From: JAKLFA01 sp038222225
Lineage (GTDB): Bacteria; Omnitrophota; Gorgyraeia; Zapsychrales; JANLHA01
Direction of reading: 5' to 3'
Assembly (NCBI GenBank): GCA_038222225.1
Contig: JBBRHV010000001.1
Location: 53,624-117,623 of the forward strand
DNA: 64,000 bases
Made by a program: the position numbers and the translations under genes. The notes beneath the pieces are model-generated. The model saw only the letters and a list, made by a program, of their open reading frames with translations, was not told the DNA's origin and did not search any database. Of the stretch, positions 1 through 12,400 are shown in pieces; position 1 is the stretch's first letter, and every line of letters begins with the position of its first letter.

Positions 1-1
1 G

Positions 2-460
2 CAGTTTGGCGTCACGAGAATCATCATCCGCGGCAAACAGCCTCTTGAATATTTCAAAGAAAAAGACGGAACGATCAATTTCAAGCGGTTCCTGCAGACA
101 GGGGCGACTGGTCAAACATACCGTGAAGCCGGCTATTATGGCACAAGCGTTGATATGAGCGACTGGACAGTCACAGTTCAGGTTCCGTTTGCATCTCCGG
201 TCCGTACACCGGTTGCAGGAACCGTTGCGGAAGAACCGGTGCTGACAGCTAACGGCTGGAGAATTATGATCAAGGCCGAGAACAATATTGAAACAATTTT
301 CTCGGACTTAGGTGAAGTTTCCGTCAAGGCCGGACAGGAACTCAAGACCGGAGATATTTTAGGTCTGGCCGGGCAGTTCAAGACAGCCGTTAAAACAGAA
401 TATCATTTCCGCGCTCAAGTTGTGGAGGATGCTAAACCTGAACATAAGCATGTAAATCTT
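2..460 (+). other. Domain: degenerate LytM/biotinyl-lipoyl-like fold
   Basis: A P-V-A-G-T-V turn at 209-226 is followed by a G-E-V-x-V-K-A-G-x-x-L-x-T-G-D-I-L-G-L-A-G pattern at about 311-373. That spacing is typical of the barrel-sandwich fold shared by lipoyl domains and M23 (LytM) peptidases. A later Y-H-F-R-A-Q-V resembles the last M23 motif (H-x-H-F-E-V) without its full zinc ligands, so peptidase activity is doubtful. The left end of the domain lies outside the window. A lipoyl-like or membrane-fusion-protein hairpin is an equally fair reading. Confidence 0.35.
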
Positions 461-3400
461 TTGAAAGAAAATGATACAGACTCTACAATCGAAAAGATCC
501 GCCTGGCCTTTGTGAAGAATTTCAACCTCGATCAGGCGGAAGTTGATTTCTATACAGGCAAAACTGAAACCGCTGCCGAACGCCAAGCTAAAGCAGAACG
601 TGCCATTGAAGAGAATAACGCGAACATTGAAAAGGGTCAGGCTGAAATTGAGAAACAAAAAATCGCTGTTAAGCAAGCCAACGATCCTGAACAGATCAGA
701 CGCAGAGAACAGAATGCGGTTGGGTTCTATTTATTCGGTAAACGAGATTGGGATTCCGCTAATCCGTTCGGAGGCGCAACCGCCAGCCGTACGATGTCTG
801 ATGCTTTATACGGCGCACCAGTCAACAAAGGTAATCTGTGGGTCGGGGTTGGGTTTAATTCCATTTACTCAACCGCAGTCGGCGGCCCGTCGATTAGCTT
901 GGGAGATAGAACACTTTCGTTTGATTCTTCCTTCGGAATCAGCAACAACGCTTTAGGTCAGTGGGGTCAGATAGCCGGCCAGGCATTTGGGTTTGAAGAT
1001 GTTTTGAGCAAGGGAGTGACCTCAACAGCTTTATGGGGTGTAACAGCCGCAGACATAACATTGTCGCTTCGTGACACATATTTCGATCAAAGAAATCGTT
1101 TACCGCAGTTCGGTGGCACAGAACTCTTTGATCAGGGATGGATCTTTAACAAGCCGTGGAAGCTGGCTTTGGATACATCAGAAGTTGTGCCGAACGCCCG
1201 CGCTATCAACGGTGAATGGGTCAGCAATCCATATCATCATACAGATTTACCGGCGGCACGCATCTTGGAGTACCCGAACAAACTCTTCAAGGGATTATTA
1301 ACGTTTGATATTTTCACGTCTGATTTCTGGAAAGATAATCCGCTGCACAAACCGTATGAAGCTATCTGGCATGAAGGCTGGATGCAGCGTGAATGGAGCA
1401 AGAGCGCGTTTGAAAATCTTGACCAAAGCAGAATTTCGGCCTTCAGCCGTCTGTCGGGAAGTCCGGAAGAATTGATTTACGGCCGGGTGAGCTTGGACGG
1501 CAGAGAGCTTTCTTACACAGAAAACATGAAGGAATTCCCATACCTCAGATATGATTCAGCTACAGGCGATTATGCGGTTCGTGAATTCTTTGAAAAGTCG
1601 CAGAACTGGAGACGCAATGTTGAGCCAGGCACATTGAACATTGCCCTATCACGCGCGGCGATGTTGAATCTTCCGGACCTCAGACAACAGTTCATTTTAG
1701 GTCAGGCTATTGACGGATATACAGTGAATCCGCTCACCGGAAAAGTTTATGATCCGACGTTTGGATCCTTAGGCCGACCGATGCTGTTTGATTACTTCGG
1801 TGTTCCGAGTTTCGGAACAACACATTATCTTGACCGGGAAACGGAAAAAATTCCCGGCGATCCGCGCTATGCATGGAATTACACCGATGACCAAGGCAAC
1901 GTTAAGCAGGCTTACTCTTCATATTTGAGAACGCCTCTCGCCGGAGGAATCGATCTTGGTTTTGATGTTAAGCAAAACCCGGGTGAAACAGGATTGTTAG
2001 TTGTCTTTAATGCGGATGGGTCATTGAAAGAGACAAAGCGTTTGACCGAGGATCTAAGCAGCTTCTCTTATACAGCACTCACCACGGAGAATAAGAGCAA
2101 AACGACAATGAACATCCATAAGAAATTGACCTTAGATACTTACGAAAAGGCAAAAGACGGAACTTTCTCAGATCAGGCTAAACATACTGAAATTCCGTTT
2201 GCCGGATTGCAGGTGGTTGTTAAACATAAGGGCCTGACCAACACTGTTTTTGAAGCTGAAAAAGGCCAGAAGACAACCGATACGGTTTGGGCCCTGGCAG
2301 ACGGGAAATTTGTGAAAGGTGAGATCGCGGTCGTGGTTCCGTTCCCGGCTAAAGAGAGAATTCCTTACGGACGCATGTTCTCCGAAGGCAGAATGTATTA
2401 TCTGTATACCTCCAAAGATTATAATGTTCATCCGAAGGTTGAGAACGAAGATGTCTACGGCTTAAGCATTCAGGTCGTGGATGCCACGGGCAAAGTGGTC
2501 CGTGATGAGCCGATCAGAAACCAGGGCCAGCTTAAGACTATGCTCGGCGTTGGCGTTGAAGGGGTATTTAAGCTTTTTGAATTAGGGGCCAATGCCGATA
2601 ACATTTATGTGACGATGGATGATAAACAGGTCTACGCGGTGGAATTAGGCGACACCAATGAAGCGATCAAGAAAGACAATCTTCCGCCGATACGGGAAGT
2701 TTCGGTCCGTCTCCAGCAGGATCCGAAGCCCGAACGCGTTGAGCAATTCGGCGACACGTTGATGAAGGCCGGCACGGAATATAAGATCTCCGTTGAAGAC
2801 TTAAATAAATGGGTCCAATCTTTAAAAATCGAAGGATTGAATTCAAAAGAGACAGCGGAATTGCTGGCCAATGTTAAGAAATTCGACGGCATTTCAAAGC
2901 ACCGCACAGCAAAATCAGAGGCTGCCAATAAAGCGTATGAGATCTTAAAGAAGATGCAGGAGAACGCAGGCAAAGCAGCGTTCAATGCTCATGCCAAAGC
3001 TTTCAACCAGGTCATGCGCTCTCTGGCAGACCAGGACGAGAAGATGGTCTCGATGAACTCCTTAGAGCGCGTTCTGATCCTGGTTGCCCGCGACAGAGCC
3101 GCGGTCAACAACGAGACCGATGATGACGGCAGCAAGTTTATGGCGTATCTCAAAGCGGAAGCCAAAAAGTACGGGTTCGGTAATGTGATCAAACGTGAGA
3201 TCGCCGCCTACTTCGGACGCGCGACCGCTTCGATCTTAGGTAAGCCGGAGTGGCATAACAAAGAGATCGCTCAATTAGGCCAGGCCATCGATCGCAATAT
3301 CAATCTGCAGGATCCGAATTTTATCTCCGCTGCTGACGCCTATGCATTAGACACAGAAGAAAAGCCGATCGGAGAGCGCATTCAATACATTGACAATCAA

Positions 3401-6400
3401 TTAAACGGTTATACGGACGCAAATGGTGTCGAGCATGTCGGATTAAGTACGCGCAGAACACAGTTGGAAACGATCCGTGATACACGCGCTTGGGAGAATC
3501 CGGATGAAGAAGTGGATCTGCTGTTTGATTACGCAACAGAAGTTGTTCCGGGGATCGAAAGAAACCGCGCGCAGCTGCGGGAACTGCAAAACAACTCCTT
3601 GGGTTACTGGACGAGAGAAAATCAAAGAGCCCAAGCGATGCTGACAGACAGAAATTATGGAGGCGAATCGTATCGTGCGTATGTGACCTATACCCAGTCG
3701 ATGATTGATATGGTAAATCGGGAGATCGCGCTAACACGGCAGGCATTAAGGATCCTCGAGCGGCACCAGAATGTTTATGTCGCGTTAGGTCAGAACGGCT
3801 ATCAAGCAGCTGGATGGCAGAGCGCAGGCCGCTTGGTTCAGGATCAGATCGATATGGTTAATACGCAAATTAGCATTTTCAACGAACAGCGCACCATGCT
3901 GGTTGACGCACAAGAGGCCGGCACCATTCCTAATTTCAAGAAACTGAGATTGATTCCGTACAACCGCACAGATGACCTTCCGAAAGATGTCAAAACAATT
4001 CCTGAGACGTTTACCTGGTTAAGAGGCGAGCGCGATGAGTTCGGCAACCAGACTTCAAATGGACGCATAGACAATATCGCTAGAGATTACCAATACTTTA
4101 CGGATGGTATTTTGCACACGTCAGGTCCGGACGGCATTTACAGTCAAGACGTCGTCAATCTGGCCCGCGACTTCCAGAGAACATTGAGAGATCCGGATTA
4201 TCAATACAGCAGAGGCGCCTGGCTGGATAATACAACCGTGATTTCCGAATACGCATTATATAACGATCCGGAATTCGGGCTGCTTACTCAATTAAGCAGA
4301 GATACCGCTCTTCAGAACGGCACCTCAACGGAGACGCCGTTACAGGTTTTGGAACGCCAGCTTGCTTATCAGAGAAAATTGCAGCTCCTCTATCAGACCC
4401 GCGCCGACCTCCAGAATGATATGGCAGCCTTGATCGAAAGCGGCAATTACTACAGGACGCCGGAGATCGCCAATCGCATCAACAAGATCATTGATAATGA
4501 GCGTACATTTGCTTTAAATTCATTATCAACGGTTGAGAAATTCAGCGGCGCCGGTAATTCGTTGCGCGAAATGAATGAGGCCTTAAGCAGCTTAAATGAC
4601 GCCTTGGTCATGGAGCTGAATGAGAAGGCAGAGCTCAGCCAATACGCTCAGGCCGTGGAGGTGCTGGTCAAACAGGTTGGCAGCAACTTAGAGGATTACA
4701 GCAAGGCTTGGACGCAATTCAACGATCAGTTGCTTGCTATACGCGCTCAATTGGTTGCCAAGGTTCGGGCCAGCAACCTGGCCGAAACCGTGAAGCTTGA
4801 AAAGATCAAGAACATTGATCTGTTCCTGGCTAATCTTTCCGCGAAACACGCGCCGCAAAAAGATGTGTATGTGGCCGGTCGATATTTTGTTTACGGTGAG
4901 TCAGCTGGAAAAGACGCCATGCGCACCTCCGGCACCAACGAATCCGGAGACGTGGGTGCAGTGAAAGTGGCGCAGACAGGCGATTTCGCCACATACCGTC
5001 AGTTCAATTTAAGAGATGTGGCCAGCGGCAACATGATCCATGTCGGCCAGGTTCAGTCAGCTGCTCCCGGCGCTGCTCAGAATTCTTATGCTGTCGGAAT
5101 CATCAACCTGACGCCGGAAACTCAAAACAGCTTGTTCAATATTGGAGTTGGCCCGTCAAAGAGCTATCGTTATCTGCAGAGCGCTGACCCGGATAAAAAG
5201 GGTAAAGGCATGACCGAACACGCTGGATTGGTTTTCAGCGATGTTGCTATCAGAGATGGAAAATTGACACTGACAGCCAGCGGCATCCTGAAGGCCAATG
5301 TCAACGGCGACAATGGAATGACCGGAGGCGTGACGGCCGGCGCATATTATCAGTTCAACGATCGCACCCAGGTCAAGCTTGAAATGGGTGTTAGCGGTTC
5401 CGGCCGCACAACAGATGCAGAGCTTACGGCGATCGACACATTCACCGGAAAGCAAATTTTCAAGGATACCGTTAAGATCAATAACACCGACTGGTTTGAT
5501 TATCAGAAGATGACCTTTACGCATGCCTTGAATAAAAATTTGTCGCTCCGCTTCTCCGGAAGCCGTGAATTTGAACAGGGCGCCATGGGCATTGCCGAAG
5601 ATGTGACATCCTATTTTGGCACAATCGGGGCTGATTGGAAATTCGGCGATCTTCTCATGAAGGACGACAAACTTCTGATTTCAGCGGATTATGGGTTTAA
5701 CGCCAACCGTGAAGCCGGCGATCGCACTCGTCTCATGCTGCAGTATCAGCAATTCTATACCTCTGTTGGCATGTTCGGCGAGGCACTGTATTACAATGCC
5801 GGCATCAAGTTAACGGATTCCTTAGTCGCTGAATTCGGCCAGCAGAAGACCGGCGATCTTTACGGACGTTTAGGATATGATCACAGCGGTTTGCGTTGGG
5901 ATGCCGGTCTTACTGGTCAGGGCCAGGTCAGCAGCGGATTAAAAGTAGACCTTTTGAATATGCCTGGATTCCTGACCAAGCTCTTTAAGATCGAAACACC
6001 GGAAAACTTCAAGATGCCGGAACTGCATACCCGCAAACTTCAGACATTACAGGAGAAGATCATCTTCGCTCCGTTGGCAGAGGCACAGCATCAGACGGTC
6101 CAGATGAACGTTAATAAGACGGAAGCCACCAAAGACATCGCTAAATATACAACGCTTGTCAACGCAGTGAATGGACATGATGTGATTCCCGGCCAGCATG
6201 CCATTGCCGCTGACATCAAGATTTTAACGGATCCGAATATTTCAGCCGAGGCGATGCCGCTGTACGGTCCGTCACCATTTGGATTAACACAGGCGGATAA
6301 GACGTATACAATGCGCTTTGTTGATCTGACACCAGAACAGCTGACCAAATACGGCATCGGCAAATATCCGAAAGAAGAAAGATTCTACATCCGCAGCACT

Positions 6401-9400
6401 TGGATCGATGCGCAAGGCCGTACGCAATCATTCAGTCAGGAATTTGCCGCGCAAGGCCTGGTGATCTTAACCGAGAACATTGACAAGTTAAGCGTTGAGA
6501 CTCAGAAGGCGCTGGGCACATACCGCAACATTATTCCGGTCAAGCTCACCAACGCCGGTTATGAAGCGACCAAGGACGCACGCTTCGGAATGGTCGCCGG
6601 GCAGACGATCACAGCTGAAGATTTCGCTCTTTGGCTAGATAACACTGTTGATAATGGAACGATCTCAAGCCGCGTGATGAGCCAGGTTGATCCGAAGACC
6701 GGCGAACCGGCACGTCAGCTGTTCCTGGCCAAAGACGGCAAAGTCACATCCTTAGACCTTACGAAGGAAGGGTATGATGCGATCGATAAATACACTGAGA
6801 ACAAAATTTTGGTTCCTGTGGAAAGCGGATTAACAGTATATTTGACCGGTGCAGAAGCACTTCAGTGGATCTTGGATGGCAAGTTGATTTATATGAAAAA
6901 TATAGATCCTAAGATTGACGCTACACATGTTTTAGCAACGGCTGATGGGAAATTAGTCGGTTACGGTGATGCCATTGTGAAAGGAAAGTATTTGGTTCCG
7001 GAAATCGAAGCGTTTATGAAGGACAAGGTCTTGGTTCCGTTAAAGGGCGTCCGGTCTTCAACAGCTTATTTAACCGGAGCAGAAGCACTTCAGTGGATCT
7101 TGGACGGCAAACTAATCTACATTGAAAATACAGATCCTAATATTGATGCTACACATGTCTTGGCAACAGCTGATGGAGAGCTGGTCGGTTACGGAAATGC
7201 TTTGATTGACGCCGGTTATATGATTCCGGAAGTTGAAGAATTCATGAAAGACAAGGTTGGAGTTTTGACCTCCGAAGGAAGCCGTTACTTGACAGTTGAC
7301 CAGTTTGAAGCGCAGAAAGAGGCTTTGGATGCTGCTTATCGTCCGAATGCAGAAGGCAAGATGATCCTTTCAGTCCCGGCTCCGAAGCAGACAAAGTTTA
7401 GAGTAACCACTTTCGAATCTGAAGGAGAAAAATATGTCGGCGTCAAGCTTCCTACAGAGATCGAAAAGAGAAATAAGGCGATGGATGACGGGCGGGCATA
7501 TTTTGAGAACGGCCAGTTCATTATCCAGGATGCCGGCAATGAGGCCAATCGTATCGTCGGCACCATAGCCGGAGAAAAATTGCTTGAACCGGCAGCTTAT
7601 GTCACAAAGGCGACCGTGCCGCAGATGAAGTATAAAGAGGGAGAACAGGTTTTTGTTAAGGGTAAGGGTTATGCATATTATGAGAAAACATTGACCGGGA
7701 AATATGAGCCGACCGCAAAAGTGATCTACAACGCCGAGAAAGACGCAAAGGTTCCGGGTTATCTACCGCTCAAGAGAGTTGTCGTGATCTTACCGAACAG
7801 AGCAGCGCAGATTGAAGGGGAACTCCTCTTGAACAAATTCGGAGCAGTGGAAATTAGCTCGATCCAAAAGAGATATTATTTTGTTATCGGTGAAGACAAA
7901 GTAGGCGCCTATGTTCCAGTTGATGAATTGGTCAACCGACGCTCAGAATTTATAAGTAAAGTTCAAGAGATCGTTCGATATGGCGACACCTTAGAGCGAA
8001 TCTATTTGGATGCCAGCGCAGCTGACGGTCAGGTGGATGAAAACGATAAAGTCACGATTGTACGCAGCAACAGCCGTACTGACATTTACCGATTAGGACA
8101 ATATACTATCGACGCCAGTGGAAAACTCACCTTAACAGGTGATCCGATCGGCGAAGACCTTCTTCTTGCTCCTGAGGCGGATGGTTCGATTAAGGCTCAA
8201 TTGATATATGGAATTCAGCCGTTCGTGATCCCGGCTGCGGAAGTTAAAAACAACACATATCATTTGAACAGAGATTTCTATTATCAGAGAGAAACCATCA
8301 ATGTCTATAATGCTGAAGACAAGCAAATCCGACAGATCATGCCGTTAAGCGATACGATTATTTATTTATCGCCAAAGGATGGTTATGCAACGCATGTGAC
8401 AGATTTGAGCGGCAATCTCAGAATTGTTTCTCAGACAGTCGAACGAGTGGAGAATGGCGAAAAGGTCGTTGAGACAACAGATGTTCAGGTGGATGGGAAG
8501 AACAATGGATTCGCAATGGTCAAGAGGACCACCTATAAGAACGGCGCATTGCGCGAGATTTTGGTCGGGGTTATGAAGCTTGCCAATAAATATGATCTGA
8601 GCCAGCCGTTCCCGACAGTTAAGCCGGAGATCTTCACGCTTAGAGATTCTTATTCTCAATCTGAGCGCAGAGTTGATATTCGAACCAACGGCGAATGGCA
8701 TGAAGGATGGAGAATTTATGGAAAGATCAACAAGCATATTCAGCGGTTAGAGGCTCAGCAAACCCGGACAGTTGAAGAGGATCGACAGCTTGCAGCATTG
8801 CGACAGGCGCAGACATTTGTGGATAAATTCACTCCGTCGACTAAAGAGGCCTTAGATGCGCTGGCTGGAAGAGGAATTCAGCTGAATGTTCAGTTAAGCC
8901 CGAAAAACAGCGTTGCTGTAAACAAAGACACAGTTCTTACGCCTACGGTTGTGGTGTTCCCGAATCAGGTTATATCCATTGATTGGCGCTTAGATAACGA
9001 TATTTTAAATCGCAAGCTTATCACTGTACGCGCAGCTCAGGGCCGTATTGTAGAGATGATTGTCGGAACCGAATTTGATCAGCGAAGCGGAGAGGTTACA
9101 AAGACGTATACATTGACATCCGACGCCCAGATCAAGAGCCGGTTTGAAACAGCTCCTGCTCCGGAAAGAGCTGACAATATCTTTACTGGGCTCATTGTTA
9201 AGAGCTTTGCAGAGGTTGCGCATAAGCGATTCTCGGATGAGACCGCTAACCTGTGGAAGTTCTTAGAATATCATGGCGTGTCTCAAGCAACGCCGCTGAC
9301 AGTCTTAAAAGAAACACCATATTTACCGGATGAAACCGGAAGATATACAGAAAAAGAAGGCGCAGCAACAACGCATTATCTGATCCCGGATGACAGCCGC

Positions 9401-12400
9401 GGCCGAAGCTTGACTGTGGTTTATCCGACTGAAGATCAGAGTTTGAACTTATGGCAATTTGAAGGCCGGGAGGTTCGCATAACCAATGGTAAAGAGCGAA
9501 AAGTGACCTTCGGCGTCGGCGTCACTCCAGGAAACATCACATTTAAGAAGGACGGAAGCTTGCGCGGTATTGAAATCTATCACACAACCGTGCGCGAACA
9601 GCAGATCAATATTTCCTATACTCAAAAGGTCGTGGAAAACGGCACGACTCATGAACGCGAATATACTGTTACGAAAGAAAAAGACGGGGCGCTTAAATTA
9701 GTGGTTAAGCAGGATGGAAACACGATCGCTTTAGCGGTTGGAAATGAATATGAGGTCCTGGACTCAGGCTTAAAGAAGAATGTTTTCTTTACACAGGGCG
9801 GTCAATTATTAGCAGAGAGCCATCAAAAGGTCGTTGGCCAGATCCTCAAAGAGATTTTGGGTGTTCAGGTTCTCGGCGAAAAGATCACGATCTATGATGT
9901 TCTTTCACCGTATAGACGTCCAGTGTTCTCGTTCGATCTGGAAGGCAATCTTGTAGACGAATATCTGGAGCAGGAGTTCAGCATCGGCGAAGAAGTGAAG
10001 CTTGATGGAACAAAGACATATGTTCAGAAAACAAAACTCCGCGTTATAGAGCCGGAAGGATACGCGCCGGATAAGAGGTATGAACAGGAATATCATTATA
10101 CCGGCGACAAGATTGATTCCAAGGCGCGCCCGGGTCTGTGGCAAAAGTGGGCGGAAGATTCGTCTTCCTGGATGAATATTTCTAAATTGTGTGGCTTGTT
10201 TGTCTTCCTTGCTTTCGGTGTCGGCAGGCTTTGGTCCTGGATCGGAAACATTGTCCGCTGGATCAAAGGTGTTAGAAAAGGTAAGACTCAGCCGGATTCA
10301 ATTACACTGCAGTATACGCCTGAAGAGATCGAAGCGGTTCTTGAAGCGATCAAGAATCTGCCGGATTACGGATGGCAGTCTGGCATTGCGGATCAGGCCC
10401 GGGAAGCCGTTGGGGCAGAATTCAAACGAAGATTGTATGCCGGTGAGCGTGTGGAAGATATCGTGAAAGACCATTTCAGTTATTACAGAAAGAACTGGTT
10501 TATACCGGTCATGGGTAATACGAAGGATAAGGATGCGATCCTAACTGCGGATGAATTTAAAGCTCAGCTGGCTGAGATCGATGCCTATGGCGTTAAAGAA
10601 ATGTACATCAATTCTATGACAAAGATCGGAGCAGATAAGCTGTCTTATGTATCTCTCTCCACGGGCGCTGCATTGTTCTGGATCGCTATGCAGAGATATA
10701 AAAAGGCGAGAGCTGATGGAGATAAGGTTGACGCGCCTGACGCGCCGAGCGCTACCAATGCGAGCGTCAATCTCGGACATGAGATTGAATTTAAACATGT
10801 TGGAATATTCTCTAAGTTATTGACTCTTCATAATGGAAAGTCAAAAAGTGAGGCCATTCATCATGATGATATTGATTTGTATTTCAGGACACCAGGGTGG
10901 TTGAAGCGCTACATTACGCAAGACGATGATGGAGAGACGGGTAGAGATATCATTGCAAAAGAGGTTGCAGATCAGCTCTCTGGGGCTAAAAAGGTTGGAA
11001 TCAATGAGATTCTATTGAAAGCCTATCCGGATGTCAAGACCGGGTGGCGTGGTATTAAAGGACGGGCCCGTATGCTTACGACCATCTTGAAATATCTCAA
11101 TGTCATCGTAGGGATAACCGCTATAGGGAGTTACGGGTTGGTTTGGAGCGGAACATTTTCATTGTCTGTGGCGATTTCTGCCAGCACTTTGGCCTGGTTG
11201 GGCGGACTTGTCATCTTCATTGCATTGTTGGTCGCGATCAATTTCGGCATAAGATTTGCCGATAAAAAATGGCAAGAAAAGCTGACGTTAAAGGAACAGA
11301 AAACTTGGGATACAGTGCCTTTGGATGCAGGAATTAAGCCAGAAGATTATCCGAAAGGAACCAATGGACGCAACTGGCGGGCAAGGATGATTTTTGCCAT
11401 TATTATAGGTATGAAGCTCATTGCGGGTCTTTATATGTTCAAGTGGTTATCTGTACCAGTTGGCATTGCCTGGAAAGGCACTGTGCTCTTGCCGGCAGTT
11501 CTGGGCGGAGGCACGTTGATCGGCGGAAACTTATTGATTGTGGGTCTGTTTGGAGTCGTTTTTGCTGGGATATTCCTGCTGGATATTTTTGCCTATTTCT
11601 ATCTGGTCGAGACGGTGCTTGGGACTTGGATCGCCCGTTATCAAGGGATCAATCGCGTGCATAGCTGGAGACGCAACTCGCTGAGCGAAGGCGCTTGGAT
11701 GCTCTCTCTGTTTGGATTGCTCAAATGGGTCTTGCCGGTCAACGCCGCTCTTATTCAGCAGTATCTTTTGCTTGGTATTGGATATGTTGTTAAGAGCAGC
11801 ACTGTCATTGCCTTCTTCAGTACACCGGTAGGCGGGGTCGTTATGGTTGTTGGTGTGGTCATCTTGCTATTGGCTTTAAGGGCTATTGTAAACGCAATTT
11901 TAAGTTCAATGGGATTTGAACGCATTGGGGGCGATACGTTTGTAGAAATGTTTGGTAAAGCGCAGAAACAATTTGCTAATAAAATTCTTCCGTCTTCGGT
12001 GGTCCGGCCGGATGGCACCAGGGCGGCATTGACAGCGCGTGAAAAGTTTGTGGCCTGGGTCAAGGCGTGGAACATGATCGTTCATCAGATGAGAGAAGAT
12101 GATATTATCGGCGATGAAGAGGAGAAGAGATTAAGCTATAAGTTCACAGGAGAGTCTGAAGAGGATTTCTTGGAGATCACAGGTAAGATCACAGGGCCGG
12201 ATCTGACGGTTACACCTAAAGACGGACGCGCACGCAAGCGCCTGCAGCATTTCATCTCTACCTTATTTATGGATATGGAGCAGACCCCGATTTGGGAGAG
12301 AATGTATTTGTTCTCTGCTGTGTGTCCAATCTTTGAAGAGCCGAATATGTATCCGTTTAAAGATAAGTCGGTTGGGGTTTACGATGCTATTAATGAAGTA

